This document shows positions 55,374-64,000 of a stretch of 64,000 bases of DNA, one piece after another (the first letter of the stretch is position 1; the number at the start of each line of letters is the position of its first letter). The position numbers were made by a program, and so were the translations under genes. Below the pieces are notes generated by a model that searched no databases, was not told the origin of the DNA, and was given only the letters and a program-made list of their open reading frames with translations. The stretch is from Bacilli bacterium (GTDB taxonomy: Bacteria > Bacillota_I > Bacilli_A > ML615J-28 > CAG-313), in contig JAFVWY010000001.1 in the NCBI GenBank assembly GCA_017501465.1, forward strand, positions 59,231-123,230. Direction: 5' to 3'.

Positions 55374-55412
55374 AAAAACGATTATAGGGATACCCCAATA
55401 AAGGAGGAAATT

Positions 55413-56543
55413 ATGGACATTAAAATAGTTCATTTAACGAAGGTTTTTGCTGATAAAGACCAAGCTGAAGTTAGAGCCGTTGACGATTTAGATATCGTTA
55501 TACCTTCAGGAAAATTAATAGGCTTATTAGGTCCTTCAGGATGTGGAAAATCTACAACTTTATATATGATTGCAGGTTTACTATCTCCAACTGATGGACA
55601 AATTTATTTCGGTGATGATGACGTAACTAAATTATCACCTGAAAAAAGAGGAATTGGTTTAGTTTTCCAAAACTATGCATTATACCCTCATATGACAGTT
55701 AAACAAAATATTCTATTCCCGTTACAAAATTTGAAAGTCCCAAAAGTAGAGGCACTTGAAAGAGCTCAAAAAGTAGCAGATTTAGTTGACATAGGTTCTT
55801 TAATGGATCGTAAACCTAGACAATTATCTGGTGGTCAACAACAACGTGTTGCTATTGCCAGAGCTTTAGTAAAAGAACCAGACGTTTTACTTTTAGACGA
55901 ACCATTATCTAACTTAGATGCACGTTTACGTTTACAAACTCGTGAAGAAATTAAACGTATCCAAAGAGAAACAGGTATTACTACAGTATTCGTTACTCAT
56001 GACCAAGAAGAAGCTATGAGTATTTCAGACGAGATTGTAGTTATGAAATTGGGTGTTGTACAACAACAAGGTAAACCTCAAGATGTTTATAATAACCCTG
56101 TTAATAAGTTTGTCGCTAAATTCTTAGGTACTCCACCAATTAACATGTTCAACGCAGAAATCGTTGATGGCAAGGTTATGATTGGTGAAGAAGCTATTGC
56201 AGAAGTGCCATTCGAAAATCAAGAAGTTGAAGTTGGTATTCGTCCAGAAGGATTCGAAGTGGTTGATGGTGCAGATAGTGGGGCTTTTAGTTTTGTTGTA
56301 GAACAAATTGAATTCATCGGTCGTGACAAATCAATCGTTGCAAGACACCCTAATTGTCAAACTGCTTCATTTAGATTTATTATTGATGCCGATATTCAAG
56401 GGGTTGAAGTTGGTAAGACAATAAGAGCAAATGTTAAACCTAACAAACGCTACATTTTCCATAAAGTTACAGAAAAGAACATGGAATTAAGTAGTCCAGA
56501 AGAATTAGAAGTAGTAGAACAAGTAGAAGAATTGGGAGAATAA
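55413..56543 (+). CDS. Carbohydrate/glycerophosphate-type ABC transporter ATPase (MalK/UgpC/MsmK family)
   Basis: Cytoplasmic ATPase of a CUT1-type importer. Walker A GPSGCGKSTT near residue 41, signature LSGGQQQRVAIARAL, Walker B VLLLDEPLSNLDA and VTHDQEEAM are visible. Residues 235-360 form the OB-like TOBE regulatory domain. The start is the ATG after AAAGGAGG. 376 residues is normal. It heads an operon with two permeases and a binding lipoprotein. Substrate is uncertain; the nuclease genes further down suggest a nucleic-acid breakdown product. Confidence 0.92.
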   Translation: MDIKIVHLTKVFADKDQAEVRAVDDLDIVIPSGKLIGLLGPSGCGKSTTLYMIAGLLSPTDGQIYFGDDDVTKLSPEKRGIGLVFQNYALYPHMTVKQNILFPLQNLKVPKVEALERAQKVADLVDIGSLMDRKPRQLSGGQQQRVAIARALVKEPDVLLLDEPLSNLDARLRLQTREEIKRIQRETGITTVFVTHDQEEAMSISDEIVVMKLGVVQQQGKPQDVYNNPVNKFVAKFLGTPPINMFNAEIVDGKVMIGEEAIAEVPFENQEVEVGIRPEGFEVVDGADSGAFSFVVEQIEFIGRDKSIVARHPNCQTASFRFIIDADIQGVEVGKTIRANVKPNKRYIFHKVTEKNMELSSPEELEVVEQVEELGE

Positions 56544-56548
56544 TTATT

Positions 56549-57466
56549 ATGGAAGTCAAACGTAATCAACTCTCTGCGTGGTTATACTTGCTGCCTACAA
56601 TTATTCTAATGGCAATATTTACTGTTTATCCATTAATTAGATCATTCTTTATGGCTTTTGCTGAAAACTATAACTATATGACTGATACTTGGAGTTCAAT
56701 AGGTATTAACAATTTTAGAATTATTCTTGGAGAAGGTTCAGAATTCTTACAATATTTAAAAACAACATGTTTAATAGTTATTATTTCTGTACCTATTTCC
56801 GTTGTTTTATCTTTATTGATTGCAGTAGGTCTTAACTCAATTAAGAAATTAACAAAGTTATATCAAACAATATTTTTTATGCCATATGTAACTAACTCTA
56901 TTGCTATTGGTATGGTATTCTCAGTTATGTTTGCTGGAGATAAAAGTATTGTCAACTATGTTTTAGAACTATTAGGTATCGGTGGACAAAACTGGTTGGG
57001 TGGTGTTTCTACATACGGAAATCATGCCAGTTATGTTTCACAAATGACAGTTTTACTAATTTATATTGTTTGGCATTCTTTACCATTTAAAATCTTAGTA
57101 TTATTAAGTGGTTTACAAGGAATTGATAAACAATATTATCAAGCAGCACAAATTGACTCTGCTTCTAAATTCACAGTGTTAACTAAAATTACAGTTCCAC
57201 TACTATCTCCTCAAATTGCATTCTTAACAACTACTTCATTTATTGGTGCGTTTAAAGAATACTCATCAGTAATTGGTTTGTTTGGTGCAAAAGAAGGTGC
57301 TACTGGTGGCCACTACGATATGAGAACTATCGTTGGATATATCTATGCCAGCTTAACTGATTTAAACGTTGGTGAAGCTTGTGCTGGTGCTGTAGTATTG
57401 TTTGTAATTATAATGGTGTTTACTCTACTAAAGAATTTCATTAGTAGAAAACAAATCCATTATTAG
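56549..57466 (+). CDS. ABC transporter permease, MalF/UgpA type
   Basis: Six-helix inner-membrane permease. WLYLLPTIILMAIFTVYPLIRSFFMAF is the typical first helix, and the EAA loop reads YYQAAQIDSASKFTVLTKITVPLL. 305 residues is normal. Pairs with the next gene as a heterodimer. Confidence 0.93.
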   Translation: MEVKRNQLSAWLYLLPTIILMAIFTVYPLIRSFFMAFAENYNYMTDTWSSIGINNFRIILGEGSEFLQYLKTTCLIVIISVPISVVLSLLIAVGLNSIKKLTKLYQTIFFMPYVTNSIAIGMVFSVMFAGDKSIVNYVLELLGIGGQNWLGGVSTYGNHASYVSQMTVLLIYIVWHSLPFKILVLLSGLQGIDKQYYQAAQIDSASKFTVLTKITVPLLSPQIAFLTTTSFIGAFKEYSSVIGLFGAKEGATGGHYDMRTIVGYIYASLTDLNVGEACAGAVVLFVIIMVFTLLKNFISRKQIHY

Positions 57467-57478
57467 GAGGTAATTCAA

Positions 57479-58465
57479 ATGCCTTTATTAATTATATTCT
57501 CATTGATTATCGCTTTATTCGTTATTGTGATAATTTATAAAACAATTGAAAAACCATCTAGACGAGATGGAAGATTAAATCATAATTTAGTAATTGATGA
57601 AACTATTGAATTGGAATATCAAAAACAAATAAGAAGAGAAATAATTGCAAAAGTTGTTAGATATGTTATTGCATATTCATTGCTTACTGTTGCAGCTTTC
57701 TTAGTTGTATTCCCTTTTTACTGGATGTTTGCTACTTCTGTAAAGAGTGCAGAAGAAGTTATGAAGATGCCTCCAACAATCTTCCCACACGAAATTCATA
57801 TTGAAAACTTTAAAGTGGCAATGCAATCTGCTAATTTCGGAAGATTCTTAATTAACACATTAATTGTAGGTGTATTCTCAACTCTTGGAACTTTAGTGAC
57901 AACAGTAACATCTGCATTTGCTTTTGCAAGATTAAACTTTAGAGGTAGAGATTTATTATTCTCTATGTTTATTGCAACAATGATGATTCCTGGTGAAATG
58001 ATGGTAATTACTAACTTCATTACTATCATGGAATGGGGTATGTATAATACATATGCTGCGATGATTATTCCTTTCTGGGTAAGTACATATTATATTTATC
58101 TATTAAGAAATACATTCAAACAAATCCCTAATGAATTGTACTATGCTGCGAAAGTGGATGGAACATCTGACTTTAAATATTTATTAAAAGTTATGCTTCC
58201 AATTGCTTCCCCAACAATTATTACAATCACTATATTAAAACTTATGGGTGCATGGAACTCATATGTATGGCCAAACTTAATCACAGATGAAGATATGCGA
58301 TTAATTACTAATGGCTTAAGAGGTTCGTTCTCAAGCGAAGACGGAGCGACTGTACACTTACAGATGGCTGCAACTACAGTAGTTACAGTTCCACTACTTC
58401 TTGTATTTATTTTCTTTAGAAAGTACATTATGAGAGGTGTATCTAGAAGTGGTATTAAAGGTTAA
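57479..58465 (+). CDS. ABC transporter permease, MalG/UgpE type
   Basis: Second permease of the importer. After an unusual N-terminal hydrophobic segment (residues 3-22) and about 35 polar residues, the standard MalG-like core begins at YVIAYSLLTVAAFLVVFPFYWM. The EAA loop reads YYAAKVDGTSDFKYLLKVMLPIASP. At 328 residues it is about 45 longer than usual, due to this N-terminal helix and linker. Confidence 0.93.
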   Translation: MPLLIIFSLIIALFVIVIIYKTIEKPSRRDGRLNHNLVIDETIELEYQKQIRREIIAKVVRYVIAYSLLTVAAFLVVFPFYWMFATSVKSAEEVMKMPPTIFPHEIHIENFKVAMQSANFGRFLINTLIVGVFSTLGTLVTTVTSAFAFARLNFRGRDLLFSMFIATMMIPGEMMVITNFITIMEWGMYNTYAAMIIPFWVSTYYIYLLRNTFKQIPNELYYAAKVDGTSDFKYLLKVMLPIASPTIITITILKLMGAWNSYVWPNLITDEDMRLITNGLRGSFSSEDGATVHLQMAATTVVTVPLLLVFIFFRKYIMRGVSRSGIKG

Positions 58466-58495
58466 AAATAAAAAATTAAAGGAGAAAACAAGAAA

Positions 58496-59983
58496 ATGAA
58501 AAAATTATTAGCTTTTGTTTTAATTTTTACTGCAATGTTTTTAACAGTAGCATGCGGTGGAAATGGTGGCGGAGGTAATTCAGTTAATGATATTCCTGAA
58601 TATACTGAAGAACAATTAAAAGATTTAACTGCTACAGTTACTTTCTGGCATGCAATGGGTCAAGCCAAAACTGAAATTATTCAAACAATGATTAAAGGAT
58701 TTAATAAGAAATATCCTAATATTACTGTTGAAATTCAAAACCAAGGTGGTTATGGTGATTTAAGAGATAAAATCACTAAGAGTATTCGTACTGGTGACCA
58801 ACCTACAGTTGCTCAAGTTTATCCAGACCATGTAACTTTATATATGTCTGGTAATGCAGTTAGAGAATTAGATTCTTATAAAGATCACAAAACTTATGGT
58901 TTATCTGCTGCTCAATTAAATGACTACATCGCTAGTTACTATGCAGAAGGTAAAATCTATGACGATAAAGGTACTTTATATTCTATTCCATTCAATAAAT
59001 CAACTGAAGTTTTATACTTCAACGCTAGTTGGTTTGAAGAACACGGATTATTAGAACAATATGGTTTAGGTACAATTGAAAAAATCAATGATGTAAAAAC
59101 TTTCGTTCCTGCTGAAAATGCACATTTAACTTGGGAAGATATCGAAGCAATCGGTCAATATTATGTTTCACTTGATGAATATAAAAACAGACCTGCAAGT
59201 GAAAAAATTGATTACTATGCATTCTCATATGATTCTGAAGATAACCTATTCATTACTTTAACACAACAATGGGGTGGTAAATATACTCAATTAACTGGTG
59301 AAAATTCTGGTGAATTTGTATTTGATAACCAACAATCTAGAAATGCTATGCAATGGTATTTAAATGGACATAGAGCTGGTTACTTTGTAACTGCATCTGC
59401 ATGGAATGCTGATTATACTTCTGATAAATTTGTAAGTGGTAATGTTGTTATGACAATCGGTTCATCTGCTGGTTGCTCATATAATAATCCTGGTGATAAA
59501 TTTGTATTAGGTGTTTTACCTTATCCTCAAAGAGAAGCTAACATCGGTAAAGGTGTTGATGGTGGAGAATTAGTTATTCAACAAGGTACTAACGTAGCAT
59601 TATTTAAATGTGAAGATCCAAATGAAGAATTAGCTGGTTGGTTATTTATTAAATATATTACTACTTGGGATCCTGAATTATCATTTGATGAACAACCTAC
59701 TGCAATTTGGGCTGTTAAATCTGGTTATTTCCCAATCTTAAATTCATTAATGAACTCTGTAGAATACCAAGAATTCTTAGCTGGTGGTGATGATGGTCAA
59801 ACATTAGAAGCTATCGTTGCTGAAGTTGGTTATGCTCAAGCTGAAAATTATTTCGTATCACCTTCATTCCCTGGAACTTCTAAGTGTCGTGATGAAGTTG
59901 AATTATTAGTTGAAGCTATTTTATATGGTGGTAAAACATTAGACCAAGCATATGCTCAAGCTTTAGCTAGTTTAAATAAATAA
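58496..59983 (+). CDS. ABC transporter substrate-binding lipoprotein (sugar-type family 1)
   Basis: Surface-anchored binding protein for the importer. The lipoprotein signal ends FLTVAC (Cys21), followed by a Gly/Asn-rich linker. VTFWHAMGQAKTEIIQTMIKGF, then YPNITVEIQNQGG and YSIPFNKSTEVLYFNASWFEE are typical of UgpB/MalE-type proteins. 495 residues is somewhat long. It is encoded after the permeases with AAAGGAG upstream. Confidence 0.92.
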   Translation: MKKLLAFVLIFTAMFLTVACGGNGGGGNSVNDIPEYTEEQLKDLTATVTFWHAMGQAKTEIIQTMIKGFNKKYPNITVEIQNQGGYGDLRDKITKSIRTGDQPTVAQVYPDHVTLYMSGNAVRELDSYKDHKTYGLSAAQLNDYIASYYAEGKIYDDKGTLYSIPFNKSTEVLYFNASWFEEHGLLEQYGLGTIEKINDVKTFVPAENAHLTWEDIEAIGQYYVSLDEYKNRPASEKIDYYAFSYDSEDNLFITLTQQWGGKYTQLTGENSGEFVFDNQQSRNAMQWYLNGHRAGYFVTASAWNADYTSDKFVSGNVVMTIGSSAGCSYNNPGDKFVLGVLPYPQREANIGKGVDGGELVIQQGTNVALFKCEDPNEELAGWLFIKYITTWDPELSFDEQPTAIWAVKSGYFPILNSLMNSVEYQEFLAGGDDGQTLEAIVAEVGYAQAENYFVSPSFPGTSKCRDEVELLVEAILYGGKTLDQAYAQALASLNK

Positions 59984-60013
59984 TAAAATAATAAAAAATT
60001 AAGAGTTGCTAAC

Positions 60014-61774
60014 ATGAAAAAAATATTTATATATATATTAACTTTTGTATTTATGTTAGGTCTTTCAGGTTGTGAAATGGGTGGAGGCACTGGCACAGGT
60101 GGCGGTGGCGATACCCCTCACACTCATGAATTTGTAAATGGTAAATGTGAATGTGGTGAAGTTGAAGACACTGGTTCTACTGGTGGAGAAATTGACAATA
60201 CAAAAGTTGTTACAGATGATCAATTAAAAACACCTTATACTGATGACTTAAAATTAACTGCATCTTATGCAGGTAAATCATTTTTAAAAGATGGTATTGG
60301 TGTTGTTACATTAACAAACGCTATTGATGGTGATACTGCTACTTTCAAAGAAGGCGGAACAACATTTACAGTTAGATTTAATGCAATTAATACTCCTGAA
60401 TCAACATACAAACTTGAACCTTGGGGTAAAGCTGCTGCAAGATTTACAGCAAATACTTTAAAGAAAGCTGCTAAAATTGTATTACAAACAGATACAGTTA
60501 ATACAGCTAGATTAGACTCAACTGGAAAAAGATACTTAGCATGGGTTTGGTATCAACCAACTGAGGGAGCAGATTTTAGATTATTAAATTTAGAAATCGT
60601 TGAAAAGTCATATTCATCTTCTAAAGCATCTGGCACAATGTATGCAGATGCATTACAAGATGCAGACTTAGAAGTACAAAAATTAAGAGTTAGAATTTTC
60701 AATTCTAAAGTACAAGATCCTGATTACGATTATAGTGAAACAGGTAAATATTTAACAATTAAAGAAATTAGAGAAAACGCTGAAGAATATTCTGCAAGCA
60801 ATATTAAAGTTATCGTTAGAGGTATCGTTGCTCGTAAAAATGGTTCTTATTCAGCATACATTCAACAACAAGAAGATGGTGTTTGGCATATTGGTGGAAC
60901 TTCATTAGAAATTAAAGCTTCTGAAGAAAACCCAGACATGCCTCAAGTTGGTGAAAATGGTAATTGGTGGATTGGAGAAGTAGATACTAACATTGAAGCC
61001 GTAAATGGTGTTGTAGGTCAAACTTTATATGCGTATTATGTAGCAAATCTTCCTGCAGGTGAAACTGCTTTAGATGAAGCTACATGGCATGAAACATTAG
61101 TCCACAATGAAATTGATGAAAATATTAATTATCCATACATCGTTCAAGATGGTGAATGGTATGGTATATATCTATATGGTGGTTTCTCTGGTCAAGCTTC
61201 TAAATTAACAATTGGTTATGAAGTAAGAGTTGGTGGTAACTTCAGTTTATATGCTGGCTCATTACAAATCACAAATGTTAATCCTGAAAGTATTGAAGTT
61301 ATTAATAGAGAAAAACAAGCTCCACATATATATGAAATCAATGATGTTTCTACATTAACATTAACTAATACACAAATAATGAACTGTCTTGTTGAAGTAC
61401 GTAACTTAAGAGTTACAGGCGGATATAATACAGCTTCAAGTGATGGATTCACATTATATTGTGTAGACGAAAAAGGAAATCAAATAAATATTCGTGTTGA
61501 TGGTAACACAACACTTCACCAAACTAAAGAAGGCTCTTACGTACAAGTAAAAGCTGCCACTGACTCTACCGGTGAAAAAGGTTATTGGTCAGATGGTGTA
61601 CTTGATGCAGATGCTTATGGTATTGTTAACTGTTACGAATTCTTCGTAGGTAAAACATTCTCTGTTTTAAGAGGTGTAGTTGGCGTTTATGACCCAAGTG
61701 ATGAAGGTCAACCAAGTAAAGCTCAAGTACAAATTATGTTATCACTAGTTTCAGATATCGAATTTGCTGAATAA
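60014..61774 (+). CDS. Secreted lipoprotein with staphylococcal-nuclease-like domain and C-terminal OB-like region
   Basis: A 586-residue surface lipoprotein (lipobox LSGC) with an HTHEF...CECG motif just after the anchor, shared with the amidase at 1.3 kb. Residues 95-225 align with staphylococcal nuclease at exact spacing: Asp107 (SNase Asp21), Arg121 (Arg35), Glu129 (Glu43) and Arg173 (Arg87); Asp40 is replaced by Asn126 in INTPE. Residues 240-586 contain beta-rich, OB-like segments (IKVIVRGIVARKNGSYSAYI and similar), recalling the YhcR type of wall-associated nuclease. It lies in the transporter operon, 30 bases after the binding protein, which suggests extracellular nucleic-acid degradation coupled to uptake. 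Confidence 0.85.
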   Translation: MKKIFIYILTFVFMLGLSGCEMGGGTGTGGGGDTPHTHEFVNGKCECGEVEDTGSTGGEIDNTKVVTDDQLKTPYTDDLKLTASYAGKSFLKDGIGVVTLTNAIDGDTATFKEGGTTFTVRFNAINTPESTYKLEPWGKAAARFTANTLKKAAKIVLQTDTVNTARLDSTGKRYLAWVWYQPTEGADFRLLNLEIVEKSYSSSKASGTMYADALQDADLEVQKLRVRIFNSKVQDPDYDYSETGKYLTIKEIRENAEEYSASNIKVIVRGIVARKNGSYSAYIQQQEDGVWHIGGTSLEIKASEENPDMPQVGENGNWWIGEVDTNIEAVNGVVGQTLYAYYVANLPAGETALDEATWHETLVHNEIDENINYPYIVQDGEWYGIYLYGGFSGQASKLTIGYEVRVGGNFSLYAGSLQITNVNPESIEVINREKQAPHIYEINDVSTLTLTNTQIMNCLVEVRNLRVTGGYNTASSDGFTLYCVDEKGNQINIRVDGNTTLHQTKEGSYVQVKAATDSTGEKGYWSDGVLDADAYGIVNCYEFFVGKTFSVLRGVVGVYDPSDEGQPSKAQVQIMLSLVSDIEFAE

Positions 61775-61799
61775 AACAAAATGGAGGAAATTTAAAAAC

Positions 61800-64000
61800 A
61801 TGAAAAATCGATTCTTAACAAGAATTTTTAGTGTTGTTGCTCTATTAGTTGTTTCATTAGTCGCTGTTGGTTGTGCCATCGGCGGTGAAACTAGCCAAGC
61901 TAGAGAAAAAGCTAAAGAACAAGTAAACACGTTATTAAGTATTGACTTTGGAGAAACAAATGGAAATACTGTTTTAGAAGTTGTTACTGGAAATATTGGT
62001 ATTGCTACAGATGAAGATAGTAAAGTTAGCGAAGAAGATTTAGCTAATAATACTTATTCTGAATTTGCTGGCGGTGTAGTTGCTGAATATAAGAGTTCTC
62101 ATCCTGAAATTATGGATGCTCAATGGATTGTATCTCAAGTAAGAGATTATCAATATGCTGAAGATGGTACTACTGTTATTGGCATTACTAAAAAAGCTGT
62201 TTATAATTTAGTATTTGTTGTTAATCGTCCAGAAGTTGATACAGAAGTAACTATTACAATTACTGGTTCAAAAGTTTATGAAGATCAAGGTATTGAATAT
62301 AAATATACTAAATCTAGAGAAATCGTATTTACAGTTGCTGCAAAACAACAATTAGAAGCAGTAGAAATGACTATTGCTGAAATTAATGAATATGCTAATG
62401 CTAACTGGGATAGTTTCTCTAAAAATGGTATCGTTGATGCTGAAGGTAATAAAGTTCAAGTTGTTACAACAGGTGTTGTAACTGAAGTATTATGGGGCGA
62501 TGGTTATACTAATCACTCATTTATGATTAGTGATGGTTCTGAATCATTCTATGTATATGCTCCTAAAGGTGATGTAGTTGAATTAGGTGATTTAGTACAA
62601 GTTGTTTGTACTCCAACTTATTATTATAGTATCATTGAAACTTCAAAAGATGCTCAAGTTACTGTATTATTAAATGGTCAAGAAGTTCCAGAAGCTAAAG
62701 AATATACTGTTGATGAATGGTATGCTGCATATCCTAATGGTTCTGATTTCCATGATTGTCCAGGACAAAGAGTTGTTATTGAAGGTGTATTAAAGCACAA
62801 TGGTTTAAATTATATTATTGAATCAAGTGAAACTGGAAAGAAATTCGAAGTTTATTATAAAGGTTATACTGCTTATGAAGAATCATTAATCGCTGCCAAC
62901 TTAGGTAAATTAGTTAAGATGGAAGCTGCTATTTATGATTATCATTCACAAGGTTATTATAGATTATTAGCTAACGTTTATGATTATCCAATGGAAGTAT
63001 TAACATTAAGCGGACAAGAAGCTTTAGATGCTGACGTTTCTACTATCCCTACTGAATTTACAGTTGAAGAAGGTGCTACAATTGAATTACCAACATCATT
63101 ACCAAATGGTTCTGTTATTGGTGCTTGGTCTGCTGATAAAGCTGGTCATATTGATCTAAATTCATTAGTATGTACTTTAAATGGTGCTAAAGAAACAGTT
63201 GTTGTTACTTTAACAGCTAAAGTTACAAATGGTGCATTAAGCAAAGATGTTTCAGTTGTTGTTACAATTAAATATGTTCCTGCTGCTCAAAAAGAATATG
63301 TACTTGCTGACAAATTAGAAGTTGGTGTTCCTTATAAATATGTTGTAGATCAAACTAACGTTGGTAAAGTATTATACTTTGCTGGTGCTATGGATGCTCA
63401 AGGCAAATATTTTGCTTCAAGTGAAGTTCCAAGCGAAGGCGTTGATGTATACCTAGAAGCTGCTGATGGTGGTTACTACATGTACTTCTTAAAAGAAGGC
63501 GTTAAAACATATATGAATATGGTTTCAGATGGTACTAAACTTTGCCTAGAAGCTGCTCCAAGTAATGTATGGGTACAAAATGATCAATACAATACATTCT
63601 TTACTACAGTTGCTGGTGTAGAATACTATGTAGGTATGTATAGCACTTATGAAACATTCTCTAGAAGTAAGACATCTTACTTAGCAAATGCTGGTCAATG
63701 TCCTGCTAGATTCTATGTTGAAAAAGATGGTAGTTCAACTCCAGACACTCCTGAAGTTCCAGAAGGTCAAATCTCATTAAAAGAAGCTATTGAAATTGCT
63801 AGTAAACAAGATCACAATACTTATACTACTGAAAAATATATCGTTACTGGTACAGTATCTGATTTATACAATACTGTTTATGGTAATATGCATTTAATCG
63901 ATGCTGAAGGTAATGATTTAACTATCTATGGTTTATATATTGAAGGTTCTAAATATGGCGATTATGCTGGTACTAAACCAGTTGAAGGCGATGTTATTAC
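61800..64000 (+). CDS. Large lipoprotein with several OB-fold-like domains, partial (3' end outside window)
   Basis: Open reading frame of at least 733 codons running off the right edge. The ATG has TGGAGG upstream, 25 bases after the nuclease gene. The lipoprotein signal ends VAVGC. OB-like beta segments are visible near residues 218-285 (VVTTGVVTEVLWGDGYTNHS), 315-400 (RVVIEGVLKHNGLNYIIESS) and from about 677 (YIVTGTVSDLYNTVYGNMHL). The last type is common in secreted multidomain proteins. A Pro/Glu-rich linker precedes it. No catalytic motif is seen; nucleic-acid or glycan binding is inferred. Codon use is very repetitive, as in the neighbouring lipoprotein genes. Confidence 0.75.
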   Translation, partial: MKNRFLTRIFSVVALLVVSLVAVGCAIGGETSQAREKAKEQVNTLLSIDFGETNGNTVLEVVTGNIGIATDEDSKVSEEDLANNTYSEFAGGVVAEYKSSHPEIMDAQWIVSQVRDYQYAEDGTTVIGITKKAVYNLVFVVNRPEVDTEVTITITGSKVYEDQGIEYKYTKSREIVFTVAAKQQLEAVEMTIAEINEYANANWDSFSKNGIVDAEGNKVQVVTTGVVTEVLWGDGYTNHSFMISDGSESFYVYAPKGDVVELGDLVQVVCTPTYYYSIIETSKDAQVTVLLNGQEVPEAKEYTVDEWYAAYPNGSDFHDCPGQRVVIEGVLKHNGLNYIIESSETGKKFEVYYKGYTAYEESLIAANLGKLVKMEAAIYDYHSQGYYRLLANVYDYPMEVLTLSGQEALDADVSTIPTEFTVEEGATIELPTSLPNGSVIGAWSADKAGHIDLNSLVCTLNGAKETVVVTLTAKVTNGALSKDVSVVVTIKYVPAAQKEYVLADKLEVGVPYKYVVDQTNVGKVLYFAGAMDAQGKYFASSEVPSEGVDVYLEAADGGYYMYFLKEGVKTYMNMVSDGTKLCLEAAPSNVWVQNDQYNTFFTTVAGVEYYVGMYSTYETFSRSKTSYLANAGQCPARFYVEKDGSSTPDTPEVPEGQISLKEAIEIASKQDHNTYTTEKYIVTGTVSDLYNTVYGNMHLIDAEGNDLTIYGLYIEGSKYGDYAGTKPVEGDVI

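Noticed and set aside
44681..64000. UGA recoding as in mycoplasmas, considered because of low GC and the Ugp-nuclease operon
   Set aside because: All conserved genes read full length with UGA as stop and use UGG for tryptophan.

Overview
The window comes from an AT-rich, low-GC Gram-positive chromosome (Bacillota, class Bacilli in the broad sense) and spans its replication origin. Every conserved gene reads full length with the standard genetic code, with no UGA read as tryptophan, so it is not a Mycoplasma or Spiroplasma. Three spore genes (spoVT, cwlJ, gerQ) point to an endospore former. The gene order resembles Bacillus subtilis but is rearranged. I cannot place it more finely without database searches.

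Layout. 1-3.9 kb (minus strand): 3' part of thymidylate kinase, thiamine pyrophosphokinase, and a secreted amidase lipoprotein. 3.2-6.5 kb: the ECF vitamin-transporter energizing module (ecfA1-ecfA2-ecfT) with truA. 6.6-21.3 kb: the complete S10-spc-alpha ribosomal protein super-operon from rpsJ to rplQ, led by a promoter and a foldable 5' leader. 21.4-29.2 kb: a glycosyltransferase, fba, spoVT, mfd, pth, folD and a CopZ-like Cys-rich protein. 29.3-30.5 kb (plus strand): cwlJ-gerQ-hit. 30.5-38 kb: serS with a serine T-box, gyrA, gyrB, recF and yaaA.

37.95-40.4 kb is the most unusual part. About 1.3 kb of extremely AT-rich non-coding DNA carries nine near-palindromic 13-mers, most of them 31-33 bp apart. 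It leads directly into a two-gene operon for a small ribbon-helix-helix-like protein and a ParA ATPase. This looks like a plasmid-type (type Ib-like) partition cassette placed between dnaN and yaaA-recF. The usual soj-spo0J pair is absent from the expected place downstream of mnmE.

40.4-47 kb: dnaN, dnaA, DnaA-box clusters on both sides of dnaA (a bipartite oriC), an unknown membrane-anchored protein, then rpmH-rnpA-yidC-khpB-mnmE. Transcription diverges from about 43.1-43.3 kb, as expected for an origin. 48.5-55.3 kb: asnS with an asparagine T-box, a second unknown membrane protein, and dnaX-ybaB-recR with an unusually long DnaX. 55.3-64 kb: one apparent operon with a sugar/glycerophosphate-type ABC transporter (ATPase, two permeases, binding lipoprotein), a staphylococcal-nuclease-like lipoprotein and a large OB-fold lipoprotein cut by the window end. 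The operon suggests surface capture and degradation of nucleic acid coupled to uptake.
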